The notes under the pieces: model-generated
Told to the model about the DNA's origin: nothing
Seen by the model: only the letters and a program-made list of their open reading frames with translations
Database searches by the model: none
Assembly: GCF_047718555.1 (NCBI RefSeq)
Contig: NZ_JBDNRK010000006.1
Location: 1-64,000 of the forward strand
Reading direction: 5' to 3'
From: Clostridium_I sp047718555
GTDB taxonomy: Bacteria > Bacillota > Clostridia > Clostridiales > Clostridiaceae
Length of the DNA stretch: 64,000 nt
In this document: piece after piece, positions 34,320 to 44,577 of the stretch
Position numbering within the stretch: position 1 is the stretch's first letter
How the letters are laid out: each line of letters starts with the position of its first letter
Position numbers and translations under genes: made by a program

Positions 34320-34348
34320 AATATACTATCATCATAAAAATATGTCAA
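34320..34348 (-). promoter_or_regulatory. Promoter of the ilvB T-box leader
   Basis: On the - strand TTGACA (34343-34348), 17-base spacer, TATATT (34320-34325), about 30 bases before the first T-box. Confidence 0.8.
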
Positions 34349-34455
34349 TGATATTTTCTAAAACTTTTTATTTGTTCAATTTTTCATATGTTTTATTAAA
34401 AATATAATATAATATTTCGTGAATATTGATACTTTAAAAAATATATTCATACAGG

Positions 34456-34484
34456 TTGACAATTTAAAATTTTGGTGTTACGAT
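34456..34484 (+). promoter_or_regulatory. Possible ilvC promoter
   Basis: TTGACA (34456-34461), 17-base spacer, TACGAT (34479-34484). It leaves a leader of about 300 bases, which holds a family I fragment and otherwise only A/T-rich sequence. No T-box core is seen on this strand. Confidence 0.5.
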
Positions 34485-34577
34485 TTTGGAAAAGTTGATA
34501 ACACTTTTAAAATGCGTTAATTTCTAAGTTATGCATTTATTTATTGTGTATTATAGTTAGTGAAATTTAATCATGTA

Positions 34578-34604
34578 TTAAGGCACATTCAAATAAATAA
34601 CTAT
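34578..34604 (-). repeat. Family I solo end in ilvC leader
   Basis: TTAAGGCACATTCAAATAAA matches the outer 20 bases of the short copy at 45195, with one change. The rest of the element is missing. Confidence 0.45.
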
Positions 34605-34795
34605 AATTCTAGGCAATGAGTATGGTGTTCCGAAATTTGTAAAAAAATATAAAATATATTAAAAAAATAAATTTTTTATAAAAAATACAAATTAAAAGCT
34701 TTTTAATTATGCATCAAATGTAGTAAAATAGTAAATGGTATCAGCTCATAAAAAATTTAAAAATTTTTTAAAATAAATTTAGGGGGCATTTTATA

Positions 34796-35800
34796 ATGGC
34801 AAAGGTTTATTATGAACAGGATTGTAATTTAGGATTTCTAAAAGGAAAGAAGGTTGCTGTAATTGGTTATGGTAGCCAGGGCCACGCTCATGCGCTTAAC
34901 TTGCATGAAAGTGGAGTTGATGTTATTGTTGGACTTTATAAAGGCAGCAAGTCTTGGGAAAAGGCTGAAGCAGCTGGTCTAAAAGTTACTACTTCTGAGG
35001 AAGCAGCAAAGGAAGCAGATATAATAATGATTCTTATAAATGATGAAAAGCAAGGTAAGCTTTATAAAGAATCAATAGAACCAAATCTAACTGAAGGAAA
35101 AGCATTAGTATTTGCACACGGATTTGCTATTCACTTTGGTCAAATAGTACCACCTAAGAATGTGGATGTATTCTTAATAGCTCCAAAGGGACCTGGTCAT
35201 ACAGTAAGAAGTCAGTTCTTAGAGGGAAAAGGGGTACCATGTCTTATCGGAATTCACCAAGATGCAACAGGAAAAGCTAGAGATATAGCACTTGCATATG
35301 CACTTGGAATTGGTGGAGCAAGAGCTGGAGTTATAGAAACTTCATTTAAAGAAGAAACTGAAACAGATCTTTTCGGTGAGCAGGCAGTATTGTGCGGAGG
35401 AGTAACAGCTCTTATAAGAGCAGGTTTCGAAACATTAGTTGAAGCAGGCTATCAACCAGAAATGGCATATTTTGAATGTTGCCACGAAATGAAATTAATC
35501 GTAGACTTAATAAACCAAGGCGGACTTAACTTAATGAGATATTCTATCAGTGATACTGCAGAGTACGGTGATTATGTTACTGGTGAAAAGATAATAACAG
35601 AAGATACTAAGAAAGCTATGAAGGGTGTATTAAAGGATATTCAGCAAGGTGTATTTGCTAAAAATTGGCTTTTAGAAAATCAAATTGGAAGACCATACTT
35701 CAATGCTAGAAAGAGAATGGATAGAGACCAACAATTAGAAACAGTTGGTGCTGAACTTAGAAAAATGATGTCTTGGAGCGATAAAGAAAAGTTAGTATAA
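34796..35800 (+). CDS. ilvC: Ketol-acid reductoisomerase
   Basis: Isomerises and reduces acetolactate or acetohydroxybutyrate with NAD(P)H. The 334-residue class I enzyme has the Rossmann motif GYGSQGHAHALN (24-35), the magnesium site KGPGHTVR, and ETETDLFGEQAVLCGG in the C-terminal knot domain. RBS AGGGGGC precedes ATG 34796. It is divergent from ilvB and followed by a hairpin. Confidence 0.97.
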   Translation: MAKVYYEQDCNLGFLKGKKVAVIGYGSQGHAHALNLHESGVDVIVGLYKGSKSWEKAEAAGLKVTTSEEAAKEADIIMILINDEKQGKLYKESIEPNLTEGKALVFAHGFAIHFGQIVPPKNVDVFLIAPKGPGHTVRSQFLEGKGVPCLIGIHQDATGKARDIALAYALGIGGARAGVIETSFKEETETDLFGEQAVLCGGVTALIRAGFETLVEAGYQPEMAYFECCHEMKLIVDLINQGGLNLMRYSISDTAEYGDYVTGEKIITEDTKKAMKGVLKDIQQGVFAKNWLLENQIGRPYFNARKRMDRDQQLETVGAELRKMMSWSDKEKLV

Positions 35801-35855
35801 TAGCTTTTTAAAAGATAATTTAACATAATAAAAATATTTAAATATAGTATTTTCA

Positions 35856-35895
35856 GAAAACCAAGTTTAATAATTAAAAAATAAACTTGGTTTTC
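35856..35895. terminator. Terminator after ilvC
   Basis: GAAAACCAAGTTTA (35856-35869) and TAAACTTGGTTTTC (35882-35895) are a perfect 14-bp stem. Confidence 0.75.
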
Positions 35896-36254
35896 TAATA
35901 TATTGAATATGTAAATTGATTTGAGAGTGTGCTTTACAATACAACTGTAAAAAACTAAATTATTAAGCAGTAGTTTAAATTATTAAATAATTAAAATATA
36001 AACAGAATGATCAATTAAAGAGTTGGAATATACTGAATATTGAAATTATAAGAATAATATAATACTATATTTTTAAAGATCAATTGTTTTGTAAAATAAC
36101 CTATAGTTATAACAGACATAATTAATATGTATTTTAATTATATAATAGAAAAGTTTATAATAGTATATAGTCTAGTTTTAAAGTATAGTGAAAAACCGAT
36201 TATTATGTAAAATTATTATTAAATATAGTCTTAAACCCAAGGAGGAAAAGGTAT
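35896..36254. other. A/T-rich ilvC-leuC gap, nothing recognised
   Basis: Very A/T-rich. No T-box core, no riboswitch and no convincing promoter seen, although leuC needs one after the ilvC terminator. Confidence 0.5.
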
Positions 36255-37523
36255 ATGAAAAAGGGCATGACAATGACGCAAAAGATAATAGCAGCACATG
36301 CGGGACTTGATTACGTTGAGGCAGGACAATTAGTAAATGCTGATGTAGATCTAGTTTTAGGTAATGATATTACCAGTCCTGTTGCTATTAAAGAATTTAG
36401 AAAATTAGAACTTGATAAAGTTTTTGATAAAAATAAAATAGCCTTAGTGCCAGATCATTTCACACCTAATAAAGATATAAAATCTGCTGAACATTGTAAA
36501 TTGGTGAGAGAATTTGCACAGGAGATGGAAATAGTAAACTATTTTGAAGTTGGAGAAATGGGCATTGAGCATGCACTTTTACCTGAAAAAGGTCTTACAA
36601 TTCCTGGAGATATAGTTATAGGAGCAGATTCACATACTTGTACCTACGGAGCATTAGGGGCTTTCTCTACAGGAGTGGGCAGCACAGACATGGCTGTGGG
36701 AATGGCCACAGGAAAGGCTTGGTTCAAAATACCGGAAGCAATAAAATTTGTTTTAAAGGGCAAATTTAATAAGTGGGTAAGTGGTAAGGATCTTATTCTT
36801 CACATAATTGGAATGATAGGAGTAGATGGTGCTCTTTATAAGTCCATGGAATTTGTAGGAGAAGGTGTAAAAGAGATATCAATGGATGGTAGATTTACCA
36901 TAGCAAACATGGCTATTGAAGCTGGAGCTAAAAATGGAATATTTCCAGTAGATGAAAAAGCTATAGAGTATATAAAAGATAGAACAAATAGAGAATGGAA
37001 AATATTTGAGGCTGATGAGGATGCTGAATATTCAAGAGTAATTGAAATAGATTTAAGTGAAGTAAAGCCAACAGTTTCTTTCCCTCACTTGCCAGACAAT
37101 ACAAGAACTATAGATAATGTAGGGAATGTAAAAATAGACCAAGCTGTTATAGGTTCTTGTACTAATGGACGAATAGAGGATTTAAGGATTACAGCAGAAA
37201 TTTTAAAGGGTAAAAAGGTTAAAAAAGGAGTAAGACTGATAATACTTCCGGGAACTCAAAACATATATCTTCAAGCTATAGAAGAAGGTCTTGCAAAAAT
37301 ATTTGTTGAAGCTGGAGCTGTGTTAAGTACACCAACTTGTGGACCATGTCTTGGAGGATATATGGGAATACTAGCTAAAGGGGAAAGGGCTATATCTACT
37401 ACTAATAGAAACTTTGTAGGTAGAATGGGACATCCTGAAAGTGAAGTATATTTGGCTAGTCCGGCAGTAGCAGCAGCATCTGCATTAGCAGGAAAAATTG
37501 TTTCACCAGAGGAGGTATTATAA
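36255..37523 (+). CDS. leuC: 3-Isopropylmalate dehydratase large subunit
   Basis: Aconitase-fold [4Fe-4S] enzyme that isomerises 2- to 3-isopropylmalate in leucine synthesis, with LeuD. The 422-residue protein has cluster ligands in GSCTNGRIEDL and TPTCGPCLGG, and GADSHTCTYGALGAF near 125. It is the compact form found in Clostridia and archaea. AGGAGG lies 8 bases before ATG 36255. Its stop overlaps the leuD start. Confidence 0.97.
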   Translation: MKKGMTMTQKIIAAHAGLDYVEAGQLVNADVDLVLGNDITSPVAIKEFRKLELDKVFDKNKIALVPDHFTPNKDIKSAEHCKLVREFAQEMEIVNYFEVGEMGIEHALLPEKGLTIPGDIVIGADSHTCTYGALGAFSTGVGSTDMAVGMATGKAWFKIPEAIKFVLKGKFNKWVSGKDLILHIIGMIGVDGALYKSMEFVGEGVKEISMDGRFTIANMAIEAGAKNGIFPVDEKAIEYIKDRTNREWKIFEADEDAEYSRVIEIDLSEVKPTVSFPHLPDNTRTIDNVGNVKIDQAVIGSCTNGRIEDLRITAEILKGKKVKKGVRLIILPGTQNIYLQAIEEGLAKIFVEAGAVLSTPTCGPCLGGYMGILAKGERAISTTNRNFVGRMGHPESEVYLASPAVAAASALAGKIVSPEEVL

Positions 37524-38017
37524 TGGAGGCAAAGGGTAAAGTTTTAAGATATGGAAATAATGTTGATACAGACGTTATAATTCCTGCAAGATATTTAAAT
37601 TCATCAGATCCAAAGGAACTTGCAAAACACTGTATGGAAGATTTGGATGTAAATTTCTTGGAAAAATTAAATAAAGGTGACATAGTAGTTGCAGACAAAA
37701 ATTTTGGCTGTGGATCTTCAAGGGAGCATGCACCTATCGCACTAAAGGCAGCAGGAGTGTCTTGCGTTGTAGCTAAGAGTTTTGCAAGAATATTCTATAG
37801 AAATTCTATAAATATAGGTTTTCCAATACTTGAATGTGATGATGCTGTTGATGATGCAAAAGACGGACATGAACTTGAAGTTGATTTTACTAGTGGCATT
37901 ATAAAGAATATTACTTTAGGCAAAGAATATAAAGCTCAGGCCTATCCACAGTTTATGATAGATATTATGGAAAATGAAGGCTTGATAAATTGCGTTAAAA
38001 ATGGAAGCTTCAAATAA
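37523..38017 (+). CDS. leuD: 3-Isopropylmalate dehydratase small subunit
   Basis: Swivel-domain partner of LeuC. The 164-residue protein begins GKVLRYGNNVDTDVIIPARY and has FGCGSSREHAPIALK, the substrate-binding loop. It starts on the last base of leuC (TAATG), so translation is coupled. It matches the short LeuD form that pairs with compact LeuC. Confidence 0.97.
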   Translation: MEAKGKVLRYGNNVDTDVIIPARYLNSSDPKELAKHCMEDLDVNFLEKLNKGDIVVADKNFGCGSSREHAPIALKAAGVSCVVAKSFARIFYRNSINIGFPILECDDAVDDAKDGHELEVDFTSGIIKNITLGKEYKAQAYPQFMIDIMENEGLINCVKNGSFK

Positions 38018-38176
38018 TTTTAATGTTAATAAATATAATTTTGTTTTCTGATTTTTAAAGATTTAAATAGTGGTATAATTATAAACTACTAATATTAATC
38101 TGCAGATATAATAAAAATTGTTTTGTTTTAGTAAAAAATGGCAAAATTAATATGAATATAAGGAGACTAGTTATAG

Positions 38177-39250
38177 ATGAAAGAATTTAAAATTGCAGTT
38201 ATACCTGGTGATGGTATAGGCCCGGATATTATAAGAGAAGCTGTAAAGGTAATTACTAAGGTTGGGGAAAAATATGATACAAAATTTAATTTTGTAGAAG
38301 TTAAAGCAGGTGGAGATGCTATAGATGCTTGTGGAGAGCCTCTTCCTAAGGAAACAATAGATGAATGCAAAAGCAGTGATGCTGTACTTTTAGGTGCTGT
38401 AGGTGGACCAAAATGGGATAATCTTGAAGGCTCTAAAAGACCGGAAAGAGCTCTTCTAGGATTACGTGGTGCACTTGGATTATATGCAAATCTAAGGCCT
38501 GCAAAGGTTTATAATGTATTAAAAGCTGCCTCACCTTTAAAAAATGAAATAATAGATGAAGGCGTTGATTTGTTAGTAGTAAGAGAACTTATAGGCGGTA
38601 TATATTTTGGTGACAGAGGCACTAAAGAGATAGATGGAATAGAAACAGCTTATGACACAGAAAAATACAATGTAGAAGAAGTTAAAAGAATAGCACATTC
38701 TGCTTTTAAAGCTGCCATGAAGAGAAGAAAGAAAGTTACTTCAGTAGATAAAGCCAATGTACTTGATGCATCAAGATTATGGAGAAAAACTGTAAATGAA
38801 GTAGCTAAGGAATATCCTGAGGTAGAATTAAATCATTTGTATGTTGATAATACTGCTATGCAGTTGGTTAGAAAGCCTTCTCAATTTGATGTTATATTGA
38901 CAAACAATATATTTGGAGATATATTATCAGATGAAGCTTCTATGATAACAGGTTCTATAGGAATGCTGGCATCTTCAAGCATAAGAGAAGACAGCTTCGG
39001 AATGTACGAGCCTATACATGGTTCTGCACCAGATATAGCTGGACTAGATATAGCAAACCCTCTTGCACAGATACTTTCAGCTGCTATGCTTATGGAATAT
39101 TCTCTTAACATGTCAGAGGCTGCAAGAGATGTGGAAGCAGCAGTAGAAAAAGTATTGAATGCAGGATATAGAACAGCTGATATATATATTGAAGGAACTA
39201 AAAAAGTAGGAACTGCAGAAATGGGAAAATTAGTTCTTGAACAAATATAG
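38177..39250 (+). CDS. leuB: 3-Isopropylmalate dehydrogenase
   Basis: NAD-dependent oxidative decarboxylation giving 2-oxoisocaproate. The 357-residue protein begins with IAVIPGDGIGPDI and has RPERALLGLRGALGLYANLRP, YVDNTAMQL and NIFGDILSDEAS (metal Asp residues), and GSAPDIAG for NAD binding. RBS AAGGAGAC precedes ATG 38177. A gap of about 160 bases separates it from leuD; ilvD follows at 15 bases. Confidence 0.97.
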   Translation: MKEFKIAVIPGDGIGPDIIREAVKVITKVGEKYDTKFNFVEVKAGGDAIDACGEPLPKETIDECKSSDAVLLGAVGGPKWDNLEGSKRPERALLGLRGALGLYANLRPAKVYNVLKAASPLKNEIIDEGVDLLVVRELIGGIYFGDRGTKEIDGIETAYDTEKYNVEEVKRIAHSAFKAAMKRRKKVTSVDKANVLDASRLWRKTVNEVAKEYPEVELNHLYVDNTAMQLVRKPSQFDVILTNNIFGDILSDEASMITGSIGMLASSSIREDSFGMYEPIHGSAPDIAGLDIANPLAQILSAAMLMEYSLNMSEAARDVEAAVEKVLNAGYRTADIYIEGTKKVGTAEMGKLVLEQI

Positions 39251-39265
39251 AGGAGGAAATTTTAT

Positions 39266-40915
39266 ATGAGATCAGATGCAGCTAGAAAAGGATTAGAAAA
39301 AGCTCCACATAGATCACTTTTTAAAGCATTAGGCTTTATAGATGAAGAAATGAATAAACCACTTATTGGTATTGCAAGTTCATACAGTGAAATAATACCA
39401 GGACATATGAATTTGGATAAAGTTGTTCAGGCAGTAAAAGATGGAGTAAGAATGGCCGGTGGTGTCCCAGTTACTTTTGGAACTATTGGAGTATGTGATG
39501 GTATATCTATGAATCACAAGGGAATGAGTTATTCCTTACCTTCAAGACAGATAATTGCTGATAGCGTAGAAATAGTTGCAAGTGCTCATGCTTTTGACGG
39601 AATAGTGCTTGTACCTAACTGCGATAAAGTAGTGCCAGGAATGATGATGGCAGCAGCAAGACTTGATATTCCTGCAATAGTTATAAGCGGTGGACCAATG
39701 CTTGCAGGAAATACTTGTGGAAAACCTACAGACTTAAGCGGTCTTTTTGAAGCAGTAGGAGCAGTAAAAGCTGGAAAAATGACTGAAGAAGAACTTGGAG
39801 AGCTTGAAGATACAGCATGTCCAACTTGCGGATCATGTTCAGGTATGTATACTGCTAATTCAATGAACTGTCTTTCAGAGGTACTTGGACTTGCACTCCC
39901 TTATAATGGTACAATACCAGCAGTTTATTCTGAAAGAATGAGACTTGCTAAAAAATCAGGAATGAAAATAGTAGACCTTGTGAAAGAAGATATAACACCA
40001 TCAAAAATACTTACAGAAGAGGCATTTATGAACGCTATTACAGCAGATATGGCTCTTGGATGTTCTACAAATTCACTTCTTCATTTACCTGCTATAGCTA
40101 ATGAAGTTGGCATAGTTATTGATTTTGATAGAGTAAATGAAATAAGTGCTAGAACACCAGATTTTTGTAAATTAAGTCCAGCTGGACATCATCATATTGA
40201 AGATTTCCATTTTGCTGGAGGAATACCTGCATTAATTAATTCATTAATAGATAAAGAATTAATTAACAAAGATTGCTTAACTGTTACAGGTAAAACTGTC
40301 TATGAAAATGTAAAAAATGCAAAAGTAAGAAATAATGACGTAATCAGATATGACCATCCTTATAGCCCTACAGGTGGCCTTGTAGTATTAAAGGGAAGCT
40401 TAGCTCCAGATGGTGCTGTAGTTAAAAAGGCAGCTGTTGCACCAGAGATGATGCAGCATAAGGGTCCTGCTAGAGTATATGATAGTGAAGAAGAGGTTTC
40501 AAAAGCTATACTTGGCGGAGAAATTAATCATGGTGACGTAGTTGTCATAAGATTTGAAGGACCAAAGGGCGGACCTGGTATGAGAGAAATGCTTTCTCCT
40601 ACATCTTTACTTGCTGGAATGGGTATGGATAAAACTGTAGCTCTTATAACTGATGGAAGATTTTCCGGTGCTACAAGAGGTGCATCTATTGGCCACGTAT
40701 CACCAGAGGCTGCTCTTGGTGGGCCTATAGCTTATGTTCAAGAAGGCGATATTATAGAGATTGATATGGATAAGAAAACATTAAATCTTTTAGTAGATGA
40801 AGAAGAGCTTAAAAAGAGAGTACCTAAAACTAAAGTAAAAGAAGTTACTGGCTATCTAAAGAGATATGCTGAAGGAGTTTCTTCTGCGGATAAAGGTGCT
40901 ATATTTGAAAGATAA
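39266..40915 (+). CDS. ilvD: Dihydroxy-acid dehydratase
   Basis: Fe-S lyase making 2-oxo acids in Val/Ile/Leu synthesis. The 549-residue protein has cluster cysteines in PNCDKVVPGM and DTACPTCGSCSGMYTANSMNC-type sequence (near 120 and 190), and GRFSGATRGASIGHVSPEA near the C-terminus. RBS GAGGAGG precedes ATG 39266. It is the last gene of the cluster; leuA is not present here. Confidence 0.97.
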   Translation: MRSDAARKGLEKAPHRSLFKALGFIDEEMNKPLIGIASSYSEIIPGHMNLDKVVQAVKDGVRMAGGVPVTFGTIGVCDGISMNHKGMSYSLPSRQIIADSVEIVASAHAFDGIVLVPNCDKVVPGMMMAAARLDIPAIVISGGPMLAGNTCGKPTDLSGLFEAVGAVKAGKMTEEELGELEDTACPTCGSCSGMYTANSMNCLSEVLGLALPYNGTIPAVYSERMRLAKKSGMKIVDLVKEDITPSKILTEEAFMNAITADMALGCSTNSLLHLPAIANEVGIVIDFDRVNEISARTPDFCKLSPAGHHHIEDFHFAGGIPALINSLIDKELINKDCLTVTGKTVYENVKNAKVRNNDVIRYDHPYSPTGGLVVLKGSLAPDGAVVKKAAVAPEMMQHKGPARVYDSEEEVSKAILGGEINHGDVVVIRFEGPKGGPGMREMLSPTSLLAGMGMDKTVALITDGRFSGATRGASIGHVSPEAALGGPIAYVQEGDIIEIDMDKKTLNLLVDEEELKKRVPKTKVKEVTGYLKRYAEGVSSADKGAIFER

Positions 40916-40942
40916 TATTATAAGTGGAAAAGAATAAACTAT

Positions 40943-40993
40943 AAAAAATCACTATCAAGATTTATTTTAACAATTTTGATAGTGATTTTTTAT
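40943..40993 (+). terminator. Terminator after ilvD
   Basis: AAAAATCACTATCAA and TTGATAGTGATTTTT pair, followed by TATTTA. Confidence 0.85.
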
Positions 40994-41107
40994 TTACTCT
41001 AATTTTCTATAAATTTATTTATTGTGAATATAATCTATTGCAAGATATGATGTGCTTTAATTGTTGGTGACTAGTAATTATAAAACTCAAATTTCTAAAA
41101 ATATAGT

Positions 41108-41929
41108 TTAACTAAGTATTGAAACTAACATCTTTACAGCCACAGCAAGGGACATGCTTATAAATACAGGTTTTATTATTTTAGCACCTTTAAGTAAAGC
41201 AAGTCTTGTACCTAATTTTGCACCAAAAATCATGCAAATTGCTACTGGAATTGCTAAAATATAATTCACTTGTCCATGTACTGCAAATAATATTAAAGCA
41301 GTTATATTGCTTATTAAATTTAAAAATTTTGCATTTCCACTGGCGTTAATATAATCAAATCCAAATATACTTATAAGTCCAAAAATCAGAAATGAACCAG
41401 TACCCGGTCCTAGGAAACCGTCATAAAAACCTATGGCAAAAGCTAGTAATATACCAAGAAAAATGTTTTTAATATTTAAACCTTTAAAATTATTTGTAAT
41501 ACCTCTTGATTTTGAAAAAATACTAAATAAACCTACAAATAAAATTAATATTAGTGCTAGAGACTGCACAAAGGTTTCATTTATATTTAGAACAACTAAA
41601 ACTCCAAGTGCAGCTCCAAGAAAAGTAAAAGGAAATAAGTATTTTAACAGCTTAAAATTCATTTTGCTGTTTTTACCATATTCAAAAGAACTCATCAGTG
41701 TACCAGAGGTTGAACAGAATTTATTTGTACCTAAAGCCAATCTGGTAGGAAGCCCAACCAGTAAAAAAGCAGGAAGGCTTATCAAACCACCGCCTCCAGC
41801 AATTGAATCCACAGCGGCTGCAATAAAACCAAATACGCATAATAGTGCCAAAGTACTTAGATTTATTTGAGTAAATATGTTTTTTGCCAGTGAAAGCACA
41901 GGGTAATTATATAGTTGTAAAATATACAT
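41108..41929 (-). CDS. TSUP (TauE/SafE) family membrane transporter
   Basis: A 273-residue protein of the sulfite/organosulfonate exporter family with about eight helices in two halves. Family motifs are DSIAGGGGLISLPAFLLVGLP in the first half and FYDGFLGPGTGSFLIFGL in the second. The substrate is unknown. GAGAGGA lies 12 bases before ATG 41929. It is monocistronic. Confidence 0.9.
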   Translation of the reverse strand: MYILQLYNYPVLSLAKNIFTQINLSTLALLCVFGFIAAAVDSIAGGGGLISLPAFLLVGLPTRLALGTNKFCSTSGTLMSSFEYGKNSKMNFKLLKYLFPFTFLGAALGVLVVLNINETFVQSLALILILFVGLFSIFSKSRGITNNFKGLNIKNIFLGILLAFAIGFYDGFLGPGTGSFLIFGLISIFGFDYINASGNAKFLNLISNITALILFAVHGQVNYILAIPVAICMIFGAKLGTRLALLKGAKIIKPVFISMSLAVAVKMLVSILS

Positions 41930-42057
41930 GTTAATAAGACATCCTCTCTATGTAGTAAGCTATATATTATTTTAACATAATTATAAAAAGGAAGTAAGGA
42001 GATATTCTAACTATACTATAGAGAACAGGAGAATTCTACACATTAGGTTAAAAGTAA

Positions 42058-42099
42058 GAAAAGCACTAAGAATAGTATAGACCTTCATAGTGCTTTTCT
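42058..42099. terminator. Hairpin downstream of the LTA-synthase-like gene
   Basis: AGAAAAGCACTA (42058-42069) and TAGTGCTTTTCT (42088-42099) form a perfect 12-bp stem; on the - strand it is followed by TACTTTT. Confidence 0.75.
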
Positions 42100-42142
42100 C
42101 ATAAATTAATATTAAAATACTTTGTACAATAGTAATTATTTT

Positions 42143-44059
42143 CTATTTACTTGTATTACCTTGACTATCTTCCTGTAAAAATTTCTTTAGAAGATTATGA
42201 TTTAAAATATCATCAGAATACTGAAGTTCTTTAAGAGTTGTATCCTTTTTGGCATCCAAATCAGGATTAGATGGTATAACCTTTTTATTTGCTATATTAT
42301 AAAAGGTATTTGTCCAGGATACGTAAAAAGACTTTCCATCTGTAAAGGAACCATTTCTGAACTTTACGTCTCCCTCAGTACTGTTTAGTAAATCTTTTCC
42401 AAGCATATATTTGTTAGGAAGATTATATAAATTAGCTATAGTAGGGAACAAATCAATTTGACCAGCATATAAATGATTTACTCCTTTGTTGGCATCCTCA
42501 GGGAAATGGATAAACATTGGAACCTTTTGGAGTTCATACCAATCTAAATCTGTTGGATTTTTAATACCCTCGAAATCATATAGTGAAGGCATGTCATTTT
42601 TAGGAATGGCATAATGATCTCCATATAGCATAACAATAGAATTATTAAGCATACCAGAGGCTTGAAGTTTGTCTAAAAACATTCCAAGCTGCTGATCGGT
42701 GTAATGTATTCCCTTAAGATAATCACCAAATAAAGTATTATCATATTTGCCTGCATTAAAGGTTCCTGTAGTTTCCCTATCATATCCTTTTACATCATCA
42801 TAAGGATAATGGCTGCTTAAGGTTATGGTAAAGGCAAAATAAGGCTGAGAAAAAGTTTTTAATTTATCAAAGGCTTGATTAAGGAAAGATTTATCACTTA
42901 GACCAAGGCCTACAGTATCATTAATATTGTAAGTTCTTTCTCCATAAAAATCATCAAATTTTTCAGCTTTATACATTACATTTCTATTCCAAAATCCTTC
43001 CTGATAACCGTGTAATACAGCAGTATAATATTCTTTATCATTCATTTCCTTGGCAAGAGAACTGTAAGTATCACCGGAGTACATGTAGTAAGCTGCACCA
43101 GAGGCCGCAGGATATAGTGAATTATTTGATAAAAACTCTGCATCTGAAGTATTTCCAGCTGCTACCTGGTAAAAGTAATTGTCAAAGTACATACTCTTAT
43201 TTATCCATCTATTGAGATTAGGTGTTATTTCTTGACCATTAATCTTTTGATTTATTACAAATTGCTGTAATGCTTCTACTTGAATTACTATTAGATTCTT
43301 ACCGGCTCCAACACCTTTAAAATTTGTTCCTGTAGAGGAATTCTTCTTTTCCAGATAAGTTTTTATTTCATCTTGCCTTTCTTGAGGCAATTTCTGCATA
43401 TTGGATATACCTGTCTTGATTACATTGTAAGCATCAAGTACATGAAAGTTTACTGTTCCAAGGCGCTGGGTGAGATAAATCCTGTTAAACATTGTAGATA
43501 TAAGGTTTGGCTGCTCTACAGATAAATCATAGATTTTTTTTGCATCTATAGATGTAAAAACAGCAAATACTATTAGAAACATAGCCAATCTTTTTAAAAA
43601 TTTTGGATTTGGCCTATCTACTCTCCTATAGAATCTTAACAGTGGGATTAATATGAAGACATCTAAAAGATATAGGAAATCAGTAGGACTAATAAGCTGT
43701 TTTACACTGGCACCAACGCCTCCTAAAAGAAAGCCGTTTCTTACAACTCCAAGGGATATTACATCTTTAAAATACCTATAATAAACAGTATCTACAATTA
43801 TAATTATGCTTATAATTATATTAAATATGTAGAGAAGTCTTGTCCTAGTATTATTTTTAAAAATTAAAGCGATGCTTCCAAGAATAACTACAGAAGATAT
43901 AGTAGCCGAACCAACATAAAAATAACTAAAATATGTAGGGGAAATAGATTTATCGAAATTAAAGGCTTTTATTGATAGTATAATTATAAAATAAACTATA
44001 TCTAAATTATTAATGAAAAATTTTTTGATTTTTGCTGTGGCATTATTGTTTATGTGCAT
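42143..44059 (-). CDS. Lipoteichoic acid synthase family protein
   Basis: Membrane phosphoglycerol transferase. The 638-residue protein has five N-terminal membrane helices (about 10-200), a linker, and an extracellular sulfatase-like domain with NLIVIQVEALQ (metal Glu), AAGNTSDAEFL (catalytic Thr), SSHYPY and LYGDHYAIP (metal Asp-His). These match LtaS. Whether this strain makes classical LTA is not shown. GGGGG lies 12 bases before ATG 44059. Confidence 0.92.
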   Translation of the reverse strand: MHINNNATAKIKKFFINNLDIVYFIIILSIKAFNFDKSISPTYFSYFYVGSATISSVVILGSIALIFKNNTRTRLLYIFNIIISIIIIVDTVYYRYFKDVISLGVVRNGFLLGGVGASVKQLISPTDFLYLLDVFILIPLLRFYRRVDRPNPKFLKRLAMFLIVFAVFTSIDAKKIYDLSVEQPNLISTMFNRIYLTQRLGTVNFHVLDAYNVIKTGISNMQKLPQERQDEIKTYLEKKNSSTGTNFKGVGAGKNLIVIQVEALQQFVINQKINGQEITPNLNRWINKSMYFDNYFYQVAAGNTSDAEFLSNNSLYPAASGAAYYMYSGDTYSSLAKEMNDKEYYTAVLHGYQEGFWNRNVMYKAEKFDDFYGERTYNINDTVGLGLSDKSFLNQAFDKLKTFSQPYFAFTITLSSHYPYDDVKGYDRETTGTFNAGKYDNTLFGDYLKGIHYTDQQLGMFLDKLQASGMLNNSIVMLYGDHYAIPKNDMPSLYDFEGIKNPTDLDWYELQKVPMFIHFPEDANKGVNHLYAGQIDLFPTIANLYNLPNKYMLGKDLLNSTEGDVKFRNGSFTDGKSFYVSWTNTFYNIANKKVIPSNPDLDAKKDTTLKELQYSDDILNHNLLKKFLQEDSQGNTSK

Positions 44060-44384
44060 TAGTGTTTGAACCCCCTATAAAATAAACTATACAAAAGTAC
44101 ACTATTCTAATATAACTTGTAACTATGTATAGGATAAAAATAAAATGTAAATTATTTTTGTAAATAAATATTTAGTAATATAATAATTCCTACATATTAT
44201 AGTTAAAAAAATTAATAATATCAAGTGTAAATGTTACAGTATATTTAGCAAATATGTATTTACATATGCCATATACTATTGCATAATAATGTTATAATCA
44301 TATGTGTAAGCTATATTAATAATATATTTTGCTGCTGAACATTAATTTATTTCTATACATCAGCGAAGATATATACATACATAA
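44060..44384. other. A/T-rich gap, nothing recognised
   Basis: Divergent region between the LTA-synthase-like gene and a family I repeat. No reliable promoter or RNA element seen. Confidence 0.45.
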
Positions 44385-44538
44385 TTAGGCAGCTTCAAAA
44401 AATAATTAAGTCAGTATGCTAGTCTATTTTGAATCCTACTGTGTCAACAGAACCCTCAGATAGCTCACTATCTTCTCCTTGTTGGATTGAAAATATACGT
44501 CGCATCTTTGACTTGTTATTCATTTTCAGATGCCTTAA
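44385..44538 (-). repeat. Family I dispersed repeat, full-length copy, inverted
   Basis: The - strand reads AGGCATCTGAAAATGAATAA, AAGTCAAAGATGCGACGTAT, GATAGTGAGCTATCTGAGGG and TAGCATACTGACTTAATTAT, as in the + strand copies at 11709 and 24688. It lies about 40 bases before a + strand gene, so orientation relative to the next gene is not fixed. Confidence 0.8.
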
Positions 44539-44577
44539 ATGGAATTATAATATTAAATAATCAGGAGGATAGGATAA

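Noticed and set aside
35849..35863. CodY-box-like sequence (TATTTTCAGAAAACC) near the ilvC end
   Set aside because: It lies within the ilvC terminator arm, has three mismatches to the consensus and is about 390 bases before leuC; chance match in A/T-rich DNA is likely.
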